Below, piece after piece: positions 7,516 to 15,053 of a DNA stretch of 42,683 bases (within the stretch, counting starts at the first letter, position 1; each line of letters starts with the position of its first letter). The notes under the pieces were generated by a model that was given only the letters and a program-made list of their open reading frames with translations, did no database searches and was not told where the DNA came from. This stretch comes from Pseudoxanthomonas sp. (GTDB lineage: Bacteria; Pseudomonadota; Gammaproteobacteria; Xanthomonadales; Xanthomonadaceae): assembly GCF_024710765.1 (NCBI RefSeq), contig NZ_JANJUE010000153.1, positions 1 through 42,683 on the forward strand, in the 5' to 3' direction. Made by a program: the position numbers and the translations under genes.

Positions 7516-7924
7516 TCCCTACACGCTGCTCGAGCGGTTCCCCGGTGTCGACGACTTCCGCCGCCTGCGCGCGGTGGCCGGCCTGTCGCCGAAAGCGCAG
7601 GCCGCCGCCGAACGCGGCCTGCCCAACACCCTGTACGGCGTCAGCATCCTGCATGAAGGCCGCGCCATCGGCATGGGCCGGATCATCGGCGACGGCGGCC
7701 TGTGCTTCGTGGTGGTGGACATCGCGGTCGAACCGGAGCACCAGGGCCGCGGCCTGGGCAAGCGCATCATGGCCGCGCTGGACGCCTGGCTGAAGGCGAA
7801 CACGCTCGACACCGCCCATGTCTCGCTGATCGCCGACGGCGAGGCGAAACACCTCTACGCGCAATACGGCTTTGCCGACGTAGGACCGGCCTCGCTGGGC
7901 ATGCATTACCTCGTCCGCCGTTGA
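7499..7924 (+). CDS. GNAT-family N-acetyltransferase
   Basis: A 141-residue protein with the GNAT core: a strand leading to the acetyl-CoA-binding loop in VEPEHQGRGLGKRIM (the Q/R-G-x-G/A pattern), then LDTAHVSLIADGEAKHLYAQYGF, where the Tyr is the usual general-acid candidate. The substrate is unknown; such short GNATs acetylate small amines or protein N-termini. It begins 17 bases inside the symporter gene, with a GGAGGGAG site in the symporter's last codons, so the two are likely co-translated. A 7-base GC stem without a T run follows the stop. Confidence 0.88.
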   Translation: MSAPSDPYTLLERFPGVDDFRRLRAVAGLSPKAQAAAERGLPNTLYGVSILHEGRAIGMGRIIGDGGLCFVVVDIAVEPEHQGRGLGKRIMAALDAWLKANTLDTAHVSLIADGEAKHLYAQYGFADVGPASLGMHYLVRR

Positions 7925-8011
7925 CGCAAGCGGGCCCGGCCATGACTTCCGGGCCGGGGCGGGCGGGACAGGCCGGCGTAGGCTGCGGGGACTCTACTGG
8001 GGAGATTCCCG

Positions 8012-9385
8012 ATGCGCATCCGCACCGCCGCCGGTTTCCTGGCGGGCCTGTTGCTGGCGTTGCCGGCCATGGCCGCCGACGCCGACCACTGGACCGTCCC
8101 GGTCGCCGTCAAGAAACTCGACAACGGCCTGACCGTCGTCATTTCCGAGGATCACAGCTCGCCGGTGGTCGGTGTGAGCGTGGTCTACCACGTCGGCATG
8201 CGGCTTGAGCCGCGCAACCGCACCGGCTTCGCCCACCTGTTCGAACACCTGATGTTCCAGGGCACGCCGAACGCCAAGAAGGGCGTGTTCGACAGCGTGA
8301 TCACCGGCGGCGGCGGCAACAACAACGGCTCCACCCGCGCCGATTTCACCAACTACATCGAGACCGCGCCGGTGTCCTCGCTGGACGCGCTCCTGTGGCT
8401 GGAAGCGGACCGCATGAAGACCCTGGACTTCAACGCCGAAACGCTGAAGAACCAGCAGGACGTGGTGAAGGAGGAAATCCGCGTCAACGTGAAGAACCAG
8501 CCCTATGGCGGCTTCATGTGGATTGATATCGGCCAGCAGGCGTTCCAGAAGTGGGAGAACAACCACGACGGCTACGGCAGCTTCGAGGATCTGGAGAACG
8601 CCAGCCTGGAAGACGTGAAGGCCTTCCATCGCGACTACTACGGTCCCAACAACGCGGTGCTGGCGATTGCCGGCGACGTCACACCGGAGCAGGGCTTCGC
8701 GCTGGCGCAGAAGTACTTCGGCGGGATCCCCGCGCGCGCCACGCCGGCCGCGCCGGATTACAAGGAAGGCCTCAACACGCAGGAAAAGCGCGTGCAGCAG
8801 AGCGACGCGCTGGCGCAAGTGCCGGCCATCGCCGCGGCCTGGAAGATGCCCGATCGCGGCAGCCGCGACCAGGCACCGATGGCGGTGCTGGGCGCGCTGC
8901 TCGCCAACGGCGACGCTTCGCGGCTGTACCAGGGCCTGGTCAAGGGCCGCGAACTGGCGCTCAACGTGGAGTCGCTGTACGGCCTGACCAGCGAGTGGGA
9001 ATACGACGGCCCCACGCTGTTCACCGTGTTCGCGCTGTACAAGCCCACCACCGACGCCGACACGGTGCTCAAGGGCATCGACGAGGAGATCGCCCGCATC
9101 GCGCGCGAAGGCGCCGATGACGCCACCCTGGCGCGCATCAAGACCCAACTGCTGGCCGACTGGTACAACGGCCTGGAAATGTTCCTGAATCGCGCCGACA
9201 CCCTCGCCAAGCTGCAGACCCTGTGGGGCGACGCGAACGTCGCCAACCAGATTCCCGGCTGGATCCAGGGCGTCACGTCCGATGACGTCAAGCGCGCCGC
9301 CGCCACCTACCTGACCCCGGCCAACCGCACCGTCATCGACCGCAAGCCCGCGGCGATGCTGGCGCCGGCGGCGAAGAAGGAATGA
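8012..9385 (+). CDS. M16 zinc metallopeptidase, catalytic subunit
   Basis: A 457-residue exported insulinase-type peptidase. The signal peptide ends ALPAMAADA. The inverted zinc motif HLFEH (His75, Glu78, His79) is intact, and the third ligand fits Glu155 in VVKEEIRVN, 76 residues on, as expected. The C-terminal half lacks the R/Y pair that completes the active site in single-chain M16 enzymes; that pair is in the next gene. So this is the zinc-bearing half of a two-gene periplasmic M16 peptidase, like those described from other Proteobacteria. GGGGAG precedes the ATG. It ends 11 bases before the partner gene. Confidence 0.93.
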   Translation: MRIRTAAGFLAGLLLALPAMAADADHWTVPVAVKKLDNGLTVVISEDHSSPVVGVSVVYHVGMRLEPRNRTGFAHLFEHLMFQGTPNAKKGVFDSVITGGGGNNNGSTRADFTNYIETAPVSSLDALLWLEADRMKTLDFNAETLKNQQDVVKEEIRVNVKNQPYGGFMWIDIGQQAFQKWENNHDGYGSFEDLENASLEDVKAFHRDYYGPNNAVLAIAGDVTPEQGFALAQKYFGGIPARATPAAPDYKEGLNTQEKRVQQSDALAQVPAIAAAWKMPDRGSRDQAPMAVLGALLANGDASRLYQGLVKGRELALNVESLYGLTSEWEYDGPTLFTVFALYKPTTDADTVLKGIDEEIARIAREGADDATLARIKTQLLADWYNGLEMFLNRADTLAKLQTLWGDANVANQIPGWIQGVTSDDVKRAAATYLTPANRTVIDRKPAAMLAPAAKKE

Positions 9386-9396
9386 GGAGAATCCCG

Positions 9397-10812
9397 ATGA
9401 GCCTGCACAAGACCGCGATTGCCCTCGCCCTGGCCACCCTGTTCGCCGGCGCGGCGCATGCCGCCGAACCTGTACTGCCGAAGGATCTGCCGCCGTACGC
9501 GCCGGACAAGCCGTTGCCGGTGCCGCAGATCGAAAAGAAGACCCTGGCCAACGGCCTGGAAGTGTGGGTGGTGCCGCGCGACGGCATCCCCCGCGTGGAC
9601 TACGTGCTGGCGGTGCGCAACGCCGGCCTGGCTGCGGACGCCGCCAACGCGTCGGGCTTCGCCAGCCTGTTCGCCGGCCTGCTGACCGAAGGCACCGCCC
9701 GCCGCGACTCGCGCGCCATCGCCGAAACCGCACAGGGTTTTGGCGGCAGCATCGGCGCGGGCGCCAGCAACGACGGCGTCACCGTGTATGCCGACGCGCT
9801 CGCCAGCCAGGCCGCGCCGATGCTGGATCTGCTGGCCGAGGTCGTGCGCGAGCCGACCTTCCCCGAGAACGAGGTCAAGCTGGCGCAGGCCAATGCGACC
9901 CAGCAGTTGAAGGCGAACGAGGCGCAGCCGTCGTTCCGCGCCAACCGCGCGATGCTGGCGGCGGTGTACGGCGATCATCCGTATGCGCGCACCCAGCTCA
10001 GCGAAGCCGGCATCGCCGCGCTGGCCACGCCCGCGCTGCGTGCCGAGCACGCGCGTCGCTTCCATCCCCAACGCAGCCTGCTGGTCATCACCGGCCGGGT
10101 CACGCCGGCCGATGGCTTCGCGATGGCGGAGAAGGCGTTCGGCAGTTGGAAGGGCGCCAGCGGCGAAGTGGCGGATACCGCGGCCACCCCGCGCACCGCC
10201 ACGCCGAAGTACGTGCTGCTGCAACGCGACGGCAGCGTGCAGTCCACCCTGCGCATCGGCCAGCCGGCGCTGGCTGCCACCGACCCGGACTACATCCCGC
10301 TGCAGCTCGCCCGCATCGTACTGGGCGGCGGTTTCAGCAGCCGGGTCAATCTCAACCTGCGCGAGGAAAAGGGTTACACCTACGGTGCGGGCACGCGCCT
10401 GTCCGCCTCCCGCGCGGGTGGCGATCTGGTATCGCAGGCCGATGTGCGCAACGAGGTCACCGGCGCGTCGCTGAAGGAGTTTTTCGGCGAATTCGATCGC
10501 ATGCGCAACGAAGCCGTGCCGGCCAAGGAGCTTGACGACACCAAGCGTTACATCGCCGGCGACTATGTCCTCAGCAACCAGTTGCAGGGCGCGGTGGCGG
10601 GCACGCTGGCGAAGAACTGGCTAATCGGCCTGCCGTCGGATTTCCTCGGCCAGTATGTGCCACGCCTGCGCCAGATCGACGCGGCCAAGGTGCAGGCGGT
10701 GGCGAAGCAGTATTTCGATCCGAAACAGCAGTCGATTATCGTGGTCGGCGACGGCAAGGCGATCGCCGAGCAGCTCAAGCCCTACGGTGCATTCCAGGCG
10801 TCACAGAAGTAA
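9397..10812 (+). CDS. M16 peptidase family, non-catalytic (R/Y) subunit
   Basis: The 471-residue exported protein (signal peptide ending GAAHAA) shares the M16 fold, but the zinc motif position reads FASLFAGLLTEGT, with no His or Glu ligands. It does contain the NLREEKGYTYGAG segment near residue 330, the R/Y element that contacts substrate in M16 enzymes. It therefore probably pairs with the zinc subunit encoded just before it to form one active heterodimer in the periplasm. GAGGAG overlaps the upstream stop codon and lies 7 bases before the chosen ATG; the frame opens 15 bases earlier, inside the previous gene. A strong terminator follows. Confidence 0.92.
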   Translation: MSLHKTAIALALATLFAGAAHAAEPVLPKDLPPYAPDKPLPVPQIEKKTLANGLEVWVVPRDGIPRVDYVLAVRNAGLAADAANASGFASLFAGLLTEGTARRDSRAIAETAQGFGGSIGAGASNDGVTVYADALASQAAPMLDLLAEVVREPTFPENEVKLAQANATQQLKANEAQPSFRANRAMLAAVYGDHPYARTQLSEAGIAALATPALRAEHARRFHPQRSLLVITGRVTPADGFAMAEKAFGSWKGASGEVADTAATPRTATPKYVLLQRDGSVQSTLRIGQPALAATDPDYIPLQLARIVLGGGFSSRVNLNLREEKGYTYGAGTRLSASRAGGDLVSQADVRNEVTGASLKEFFGEFDRMRNEAVPAKELDDTKRYIAGDYVLSNQLQGAVAGTLAKNWLIGLPSDFLGQYVPRLRQIDAAKVQAVAKQYFDPKQQSIIVVGDGKAIAEQLKPYGAFQASQK

Positions 10813-10842
10813 ACCGCAGGAAACGCAGTTCCCCTGTCATTC

Positions 10843-10871
10843 AAAGCCGGCCTCCGCGCCGGCTTTTTTTT
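10843..10871 (+). terminator. Intrinsic terminator of the M16 operon
   Basis: Perfect 9-base stem AAAGCCGGC / GCCGGCTTT with a 6-base loop, running into eight T residues; 30 bases after the stop codon of the second M16 gene. Confidence 0.93.
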
Positions 10872-10946
10872 GCGCGGCGGCAGGATGAACGGACACCGCG
10901 GACGCCGGACTGGCGTATCGTTGCCGTTCCATCCGAGGAGGTGCCC

Positions 10947-11441
10947 ATGAGCGGCGAGCAGCGTGAACTGAATTTCCGTTTCCTGGCCCAGCCGACCGAC
11001 GTCAACTACGGCGGCAAGGTGCACGGCGGCATCGTGATGAAATGGATCGACCAGGTCGGCTACGCCGCCGCGGTGGGCTGGAGCGGGCATTACAGCGTGA
11101 CCGTGGCGGTGGGCGGCATCCGCTTCGTCGCCCCGATCCGCACCAGCGATCTGGTGACGGTATCGGCCAAGCTGGTCTACACCGGCACCAGCAGCATGCA
11201 TTTCGCGGTGGACGTACGCGCCCGCGACCCGATGGGCGGCGAATCGCGCCTGTGCACCCATTGCATCATCGTGTTCGTGGCGCTGGACCAGGTCGAAGGC
11301 CGGCCCATCGCGGTGCCGGCGTGGAAGCCGGAGACGCCGGAGGACTGCCGCCTGGCCGAATACGCATTGAAGGTGATGGAACTGAGCAAGGGCATCGAGG
11401 AAACCGTGGCCCATTACCAGAGCACCGGCGCGACGGCCTGA
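10947..11441 (+). CDS. Hotdog-fold acyl-CoA thioesterase (YciA/BACH type)
   Basis: A 164-residue cytoplasmic protein that should hydrolyse acyl-CoA to free acid and CoA. It shows the hotdog core: NYGGKVHGGIVMKWIDQVGYAAA, with the conserved Asn, the HGG turn and the catalytic Asp at the end of the central helix, and a second strand region VTVAVGGIRFVAPI. Length and motif order match the YciA/cytosolic acyl-CoA hydrolase group. Start chosen at the ATG 6 bases after GAGGAG rather than the GTG directly abutting that site. It is a single gene between the M16 terminator and a repeat element. Confidence 0.88.
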   Translation: MSGEQRELNFRFLAQPTDVNYGGKVHGGIVMKWIDQVGYAAAVGWSGHYSVTVAVGGIRFVAPIRTSDLVTVSAKLVYTGTSSMHFAVDVRARDPMGGESRLCTHCIIVFVALDQVEGRPIAVPAWKPETPEDCRLAEYALKVMELSKGIEETVAHYQSTGATA

Positions 11442-11458
11442 AGCCCGAACGCCCTGTT

Positions 11459-11580
11459 GCAGGAGCGATGTGAGTCGCGACCGGAGCGCAAGGCGCGGCC
11501 GGACCCGGACAGGCGAGCGGCTTGTCGCTGCCGCGGTTCTGGATAACGTGCAAAGAGCTCGCGACTGACCTCGCTCCTAC
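11459..11580. repeat. Diverged REP/SMAG-like palindromic doublet
   Basis: The left arm GCAGGAGCGATGTGAGTCGC and right arm GCGACTGACCTCGCTCCTAC are the same arms as the 77-base units near 4.1-4.3 kb, here 122 bases across with an unrelated middle. The head reads GCAG instead of GTAG. It lies between the convergent thioesterase and NlpC/P60 genes, the same kind of site as the other pair. Confidence 0.75.
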
Positions 11581-11632
11581 ATTCCACATCGCGCAATGGG
11601 TGGGACGCGCGCGCAACGGCGTCCCGTAGGGT

Positions 11633-12418
11633 TTACATCGCGACGCGGCGGGCCTGCATGAAGCGCGGTGCCCAGTAGCCGCTCATCAGGGTGTCCACGC
11701 GCACGTCCTTGCCGGCGCTGGGGGAGTGCAGGAAGCGGCCTTCGCCGACGTAGATGCCGACATGATTGATCCGGCCCTTACGGCCGAAGAACACCAGGTC
11801 GCCCTGCTTGAGCTCGTCACGGCTGGCAATCAGCTGGCCGTTGGCCTGCGAGGCCATGTCACGGGACACGCGCGGCAGTTCGATGCCCAGCGCGGTGCGG
11901 AACACGTAGCCTACCAGGCCGCTGCAGTCGAAACCGCTGTCCGGCGAGGTGCCGCCCCAGCGGTAGGGCGTACCCATCAGGGTCAGCGCGCGCTTGAGTA
12001 CCGTCTGGATCTTGCCTCCCTCGTCCTTGACCACGCCTTCCTGGCTGAGGTCATAGCCGGCCAGGAGGCGGCTGAGGTCGCCGGCCACCATGGTGGAACG
12101 GTCCAGCAGCGGCAGGCTGTCGCTGGCGGCCAGGCGGGGCAGGAGGGCGGTGAGCGTGGCGGTGGCGGCTTCGGCCGCCTTTTCCTTGATGCTGAACGAG
12201 GCCGGCTTGGCGGCTTCGCGGGAAGCGGATTCCGGAGCGACCGCCGTGGCGGTTTCCGCGGAATCGGCCTCGACCGCATCGGCGGTCGGCACATGCTGCT
12301 GGGCCCAAGCGGGGACGCCCGCGGCGGCCAGCAGGATCAGGGAAAGGAATCGGGTCACGCCCCGCGGGATGCGGTGGGTGGCGGCGGGCTGGCCTGGCGG
12401 CAGGTCGTCGGTCGTCAC
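11633..12418 (-). CDS. Exported NlpC/P60 peptidoglycan endopeptidase (first of tandem pair)
   Basis: A 261-residue protein with an N-terminal signal (VTRFLSLILLAAAGVPAWAQ) and an Ala-rich helical region, then a C-terminal NlpC/P60 domain (about residues 130-260): TPYRWGGTSPDSGFDCSGL with the catalytic Cys, INHVGIYVGEGRFLHSPS with the catalytic His, and a following polar residue. Such enzymes cut the D-Glu/diamino acid bond in cell-wall peptides. The annotated GTG start places about 20 residues before the signal peptide; a second GTG at 12358 gives a cleaner signal and may be the true start. Same strand as, and 116 bases downstream of, a second NlpC/P60 gene. Confidence 0.88.
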   Translation of the reverse strand: MTTDDLPPGQPAATHRIPRGVTRFLSLILLAAAGVPAWAQQHVPTADAVEADSAETATAVAPESASREAAKPASFSIKEKAAEAATATLTALLPRLAASDSLPLLDRSTMVAGDLSRLLAGYDLSQEGVVKDEGGKIQTVLKRALTLMGTPYRWGGTSPDSGFDCSGLVGYVFRTALGIELPRVSRDMASQANGQLIASRDELKQGDLVFFGRKGRINHVGIYVGEGRFLHSPSAGKDVRVDTLMSGYWAPRFMQARRVAM

Positions 12419-12466
12419 GCGGGGTCGGGAAAAATGCGAAGCGGCAATAGTGCCGTCATATCGCCT

Positions 12467-12485
12467 CGATTTGGTTCACAAATCG
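12467..12485. promoter_or_regulatory. Perfect 7-5-7 inverted repeat in the NlpC/P60 promoter region
   Basis: CGATTTG, spacer GTTCA, CAAATCG. It sits in an unusually A/T-rich stretch (about 12455-12505) before the first hydrolase gene, 49 bases from its annotated start. Operator-like in shape; no known factor is recognised. Confidence 0.45.
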
Positions 12486-12534
12486 TTATTTATTCGTTAA
12501 TGATCCCGGGCCTGGGTCACAGAAGTGGCCTGCT

Positions 12535-13095
12535 TCAGTGCAGAACCCGTTTGGCGCCGGTGTAGTGGTCGCGCCAGTAGCTGCCGTCCAGATGGTCCAG
12601 CCGGACCGTGCCGCCGGTACTGGGGGCATGCACGAACCGGCCTTCGCCGACGTAGATCCCGACATGGCTGACGCTGCCGCGGCTGCCGAAGAACACCAGA
12701 TCGGCCGGGGCCAGCTTGCGCGGCTCGATGCGCGGCCCCTGGACCCGGGAAAGTTCGCCCGAGGTGCGTGGCAGCTTCAGGTCCAGCATGTCGCGGAATA
12801 CGTAGGCGACCAGCCCGCTGCAGTCGAACCCGGATTCCGGAGTGTTGCCGCCGTAGCGGTAGGGCGTGCCGACCAGGCCGATGGCCCGCATCAGCACGGC
12901 ATTGGCGGCGGCCGGGTCCTCGGCGTCGACCCGGGGCCACTCCCGGGCGGGCGGCGGCGGCGAGCGGCGGACGGTTTCCTTGCCGCCACCGCAGCCGGCC
13001 AGCAGGGCCGTCAGCAACAGCGCGGCCAGGACGACGGCGTGGGGGACCGCGGGTGGCGGCGGGGCGTCCAAGCCGGGATAATGCACGGTCTTCAT
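12535..13095 (-). CDS. NlpC/P60 family lipoprotein (second of tandem pair)
   Basis: A 186-residue cell-wall hydrolase with a lipoprotein signal ending LLTALLAGC, a short Pro-rich linker, and an NlpC/P60 domain closely similar to its neighbour: TPYRYGGNTPESGFDCSGL (catalytic Cys), VSHVGIYVGEGRFVHAPS (catalytic His). It should act on peptidoglycan stem peptides from a membrane anchor, comparable to Spr/MepS. The start MKTVHYPG lies before a 17-residue polar stretch and has no strong ribosome-binding site. The frame extends far upstream across the slyD gene but only this portion has homology. It diverges from slyD across 81 bases. The pair looks like a tandem duplication. Confidence 0.88.
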   Translation of the reverse strand: MKTVHYPGLDAPPPPAVPHAVVLAALLLTALLAGCGGGKETVRRSPPPPAREWPRVDAEDPAAANAVLMRAIGLVGTPYRYGGNTPESGFDCSGLVAYVFRDMLDLKLPRTSGELSRVQGPRIEPRKLAPADLVFFGSRGSVSHVGIYVGEGRFVHAPSTGGTVRLDHLDGSYWRDHYTGAKRVLH

Positions 13096-13176
13096 TGCGG
13101 CGCATCTTCGCCCGCAATCCACCTGGCCGACAAGCCACCACGCCTGCCGCCGGCAGCCCATATTCCAGAGTCCTGA

Positions 13177-13656
13177 ATGAAAATCGCAAAAGACAGCGTC
13201 GTCCGTTTCCACTACACCGTCTCCGAGGTCGGCCAGGAGCCGCTGGAAACTTCGAAGGACCGCGAGCCGCTCGCCATCCTGATCGGCCACGGCAACATCA
13301 TCCCGGGCCTGGAGAACGCGATGCAGGATCGCGAGGCCGGCGAGAGCTTCAGCGTGGACGTGACCGCCGCCGACGCCTACGGCGAGCGCCGCGACGGCCT
13401 GAGCCAGCGCGTGCCCAAGAAGCACTTCGGCACCCAGAAGCTGGTGCCGGGCCAGCAGGTCGTGTTGAACACCAACTTCGGCCCGCGCGCCGTGACCATC
13501 CAGAAGGTTGGCATGAGCGTGGTCGACGTGGACCTGAACCACCCGATGGCCGGCAAGGACCTGCATTTCGACGTCGAAATCGTCGAAGTGCGCGAAGCCT
13601 CGCCGGAAGAAGTCGAGCACGGCCACGTGCATGGCGACGGTGGCCACCACCACTGA
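13177..13656 (+). CDS. slyD: FKBP-type peptidyl-prolyl isomerase SlyD
   Basis: 159 residues: the split FKBP domain (VRFHYTVSEVG at the start; GNIIPGLENAM; closing FDVEIVEVREAS) with an inserted chaperone flap, and a histidine-rich tail (EHGHVHGDGGHHH) that in SlyD binds nickel and other metals. The enzyme isomerises X-Pro bonds and acts as a cytoplasmic folding chaperone, with a role in hydrogenase nickel supply where hydrogenase exists. The tail is much shorter than in E. coli SlyD. Single gene followed by a good terminator. Confidence 0.93.
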   Translation: MKIAKDSVVRFHYTVSEVGQEPLETSKDREPLAILIGHGNIIPGLENAMQDREAGESFSVDVTAADAYGERRDGLSQRVPKKHFGTQKLVPGQQVVLNTNFGPRAVTIQKVGMSVVDVDLNHPMAGKDLHFDVEIVEVREASPEEVEHGHVHGDGGHHH

Positions 13657-13682
13657 GTGGACGATTCCGCCATCGGCAAGGG

Positions 13683-13706
13683 AACGGCCCGCGCGAGCGG
13701 GCCGTT
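13683..13706 (+). terminator. Intrinsic terminator of slyD
   Basis: 10-base perfect stem AACGGCCCGC / GCGGGCCGTT, loop GCGA, followed by TTCGTTT. It lies between the convergent slyD and RidA-like genes. Confidence 0.85.
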
Positions 13707-13732
13707 TTCGTTTCCGGCCTGGGGCGGGCGGT

Positions 13733-14236
13733 TCAGGGGGCGGGCGTCGCGCCGTCCGCGGGTTCGGGAATGACGGCGATGGCGTCCACTTCGACCCGCA
13801 CGTCCGGCTGGAACAGCGCCTGCACGCCGACCAGCGCGCTGGCGGGCGGGCGCTCCGGATCAATCCAGCGATCCCGCGCCGCCCGTATCGCCGGCAACTG
13901 CGCGGGGTCGAAATCGCGGACATAGATCGTCAATCGCGCCACGTGGGAGAAATCGCTGCCCGCCGCGCGCAGGGTGGCGTCCAGGTTGCGCATCACCTGT
14001 TCCATCTGCGCTTCCAACGAACCTTCCACCACGCTGCCATCCGCACGCAGCGGGACATGGCCGGACAGCAGCAACAGCTTGCCGCCGTCGATGCGCATGG
14101 CCTGGGAGACGTTGGGGATGGTGGCGCCGGGGGGATTGACGGCTTGCAGCATGGTGTCGGGCTCCTGGGCGAACAGGGAGAGGGAATGTCCGGCGAGCAG
14201 CGCCGCCAGACCGAAACAGATGCCGCCAGATTTCAT
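13733..14236 (-). CDS. Exported RidA/YjgF-family protein lacking the catalytic arginine
   Basis: 167 residues: a signal peptide (MKSGG, hydrophobic core, ending LSLFAQ) followed by a complete RidA (YjgF/YER057c) domain with LLLLSGHVPL, the trimer-forming core and the closing VEVDAIAV strand. RidA proper is a cytoplasmic enamine/imine deaminase using an arginine in a P-A-R-x-x-V-E-V pattern. Here the same place reads PASALVGV, Ser133 by hand alignment, so classical deaminase activity is not expected; it resembles the Rid subgroups without Arg. The start overlaps the stop of the preceding isochorismatase-like gene as ATGA, implying coupled translation and a shared process in the periplasm. Confidence 0.85.
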   Translation of the reverse strand: MKSGGICFGLAALLAGHSLSLFAQEPDTMLQAVNPPGATIPNVSQAMRIDGGKLLLLSGHVPLRADGSVVEGSLEAQMEQVMRNLDATLRAAGSDFSHVARLTIYVRDFDPAQLPAIRAARDRWIDPERPPASALVGVQALFQPDVRVEVDAIAVIPEPADGATPAP

Positions 14237-14952
14237 TCGTTCGTCTCCGTCAGTGCGTGGATGACCTCGCCACTGGGCATGGCGTGGCCGAAATGATGGA
14301 CAACCTCGTCGAGCACGTGGGTACGCTGGGCGGTATTGAACGCCGCGCTGGCGTCGTCGACCAGGATGACTTCATACCCCAGGTCATGTGCGGCGCGCAG
14401 CGTCGATTCGACGCAGACGTGCAACGCGAAGCCGGCGATGAGCAGGGTCTTGATGCCCCGGTTGCGAAGGTAACTGTCCAGGTTGGAACCGGCGAAGGCG
14501 CTCGCGCCCAGGCGGCCGCCGACGACGAACTCTCCGGGAACCGGCTGGAAGGGACCGAAGAAATCCGCACCGGTGCCGCGGAACGTCCCCACGCGGGGAA
14601 TGGCTTCGCGCAGGCCATGGCGGGCCTGTCCGAGTTCCGGGTGTCCGGGCTCGAAACGCAGCCCCGAATGGATTATCGGCAGGCCGGCGGTGCGGGCCGC
14701 GTCGAGCAGATGGGCGCCGGCCGTGACGGCATCCGCGAGTTGTGCGCGATCCTGGACCAGGCCATTGAGCTTGCCATCCGCAGCCAGCCATTCGTTCTGG
14801 AATTCGATGAGCACCAGGGCGGTCTGTCCAGCCTGATGGCGTTGCCGCAGCGCCTCCGCGTTGGCGGTGCGAATGCCTGCCGACGCGGAGTCGGTCAACG
14901 CCGCGCACAGGACCGTGGCGCCGAGCACGGCCTGCCAAGGAAAAGGAATCAT
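14233..14952 (-). CDS. Exported isochorismatase-fold cysteine hydrolase
   Basis: 239 residues with a signal peptide (MIPFPWQAVLGATVLCAALTDSASA is its span) and an isochorismatase-like hydrolase domain from about residue 42. The catalytic Cys180 is present in GFALHVCVESTLRAA. The usual catalytic Asp is Glu50 in LVLIEFQNEW, and the usual Lys is Arg147 (VVGGRLGASAF), both by hand alignment. Family members hydrolyse amides or vinyl ethers such as nicotinamide, ureidoacrylate or isochorismate; the substrate here is unknown. The ATG has GGAG 7 bases upstream. It forms a two-gene unit with the RidA-like gene (4-base overlap) and diverges from a LysR regulator. Confidence 0.87.
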   Translation of the reverse strand: MIPFPWQAVLGATVLCAALTDSASAGIRTANAEALRQRHQAGQTALVLIEFQNEWLAADGKLNGLVQDRAQLADAVTAGAHLLDAARTAGLPIIHSGLRFEPGHPELGQARHGLREAIPRVGTFRGTGADFFGPFQPVPGEFVVGGRLGASAFAGSNLDSYLRNRGIKTLLIAGFALHVCVESTLRAAHDLGYEVILVDDASAAFNTAQRTHVLDEVVHHFGHAMPSGEVIHALTETNE

Positions 14953-15053
14953 GGGGTGCTCCAGAGGGATTAGGACGGGAGCCGGCAGACTATTCAGTTC
15001 CATTTGTGCAGGATATGGGTGATTTTTGGATATCAGATTGCAGATTTGGAATC
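14953..15053. promoter_or_regulatory. Divergent promoter region between the LysR gene and its presumed target operon
   Basis: 101 bases, more A/T-rich than its surroundings toward the regulator side. A GATT-N10-AATC dyad (15036-15053), containing the T-N11-A pattern favoured by LysR-type regulators, abuts the LysR start codon. The divergent layout is typical of a LysR regulator acting on the neighbouring operon and on itself. Confidence 0.45.

Noticed and set aside
7935-7958. 7-base GC stem after the GNAT gene as a terminator
   Set aside because: No T run follows and the loop is 10 bases; too weak to annotate as an intrinsic terminator.
13733-14952. Assignment of the isochorismatase-like/RidA-like pair as RutB/RutC of pyrimidine degradation
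   Set aside because: Both proteins are exported, key catalytic residues are replaced, and no rutA, rutD or rutF neighbours exist.
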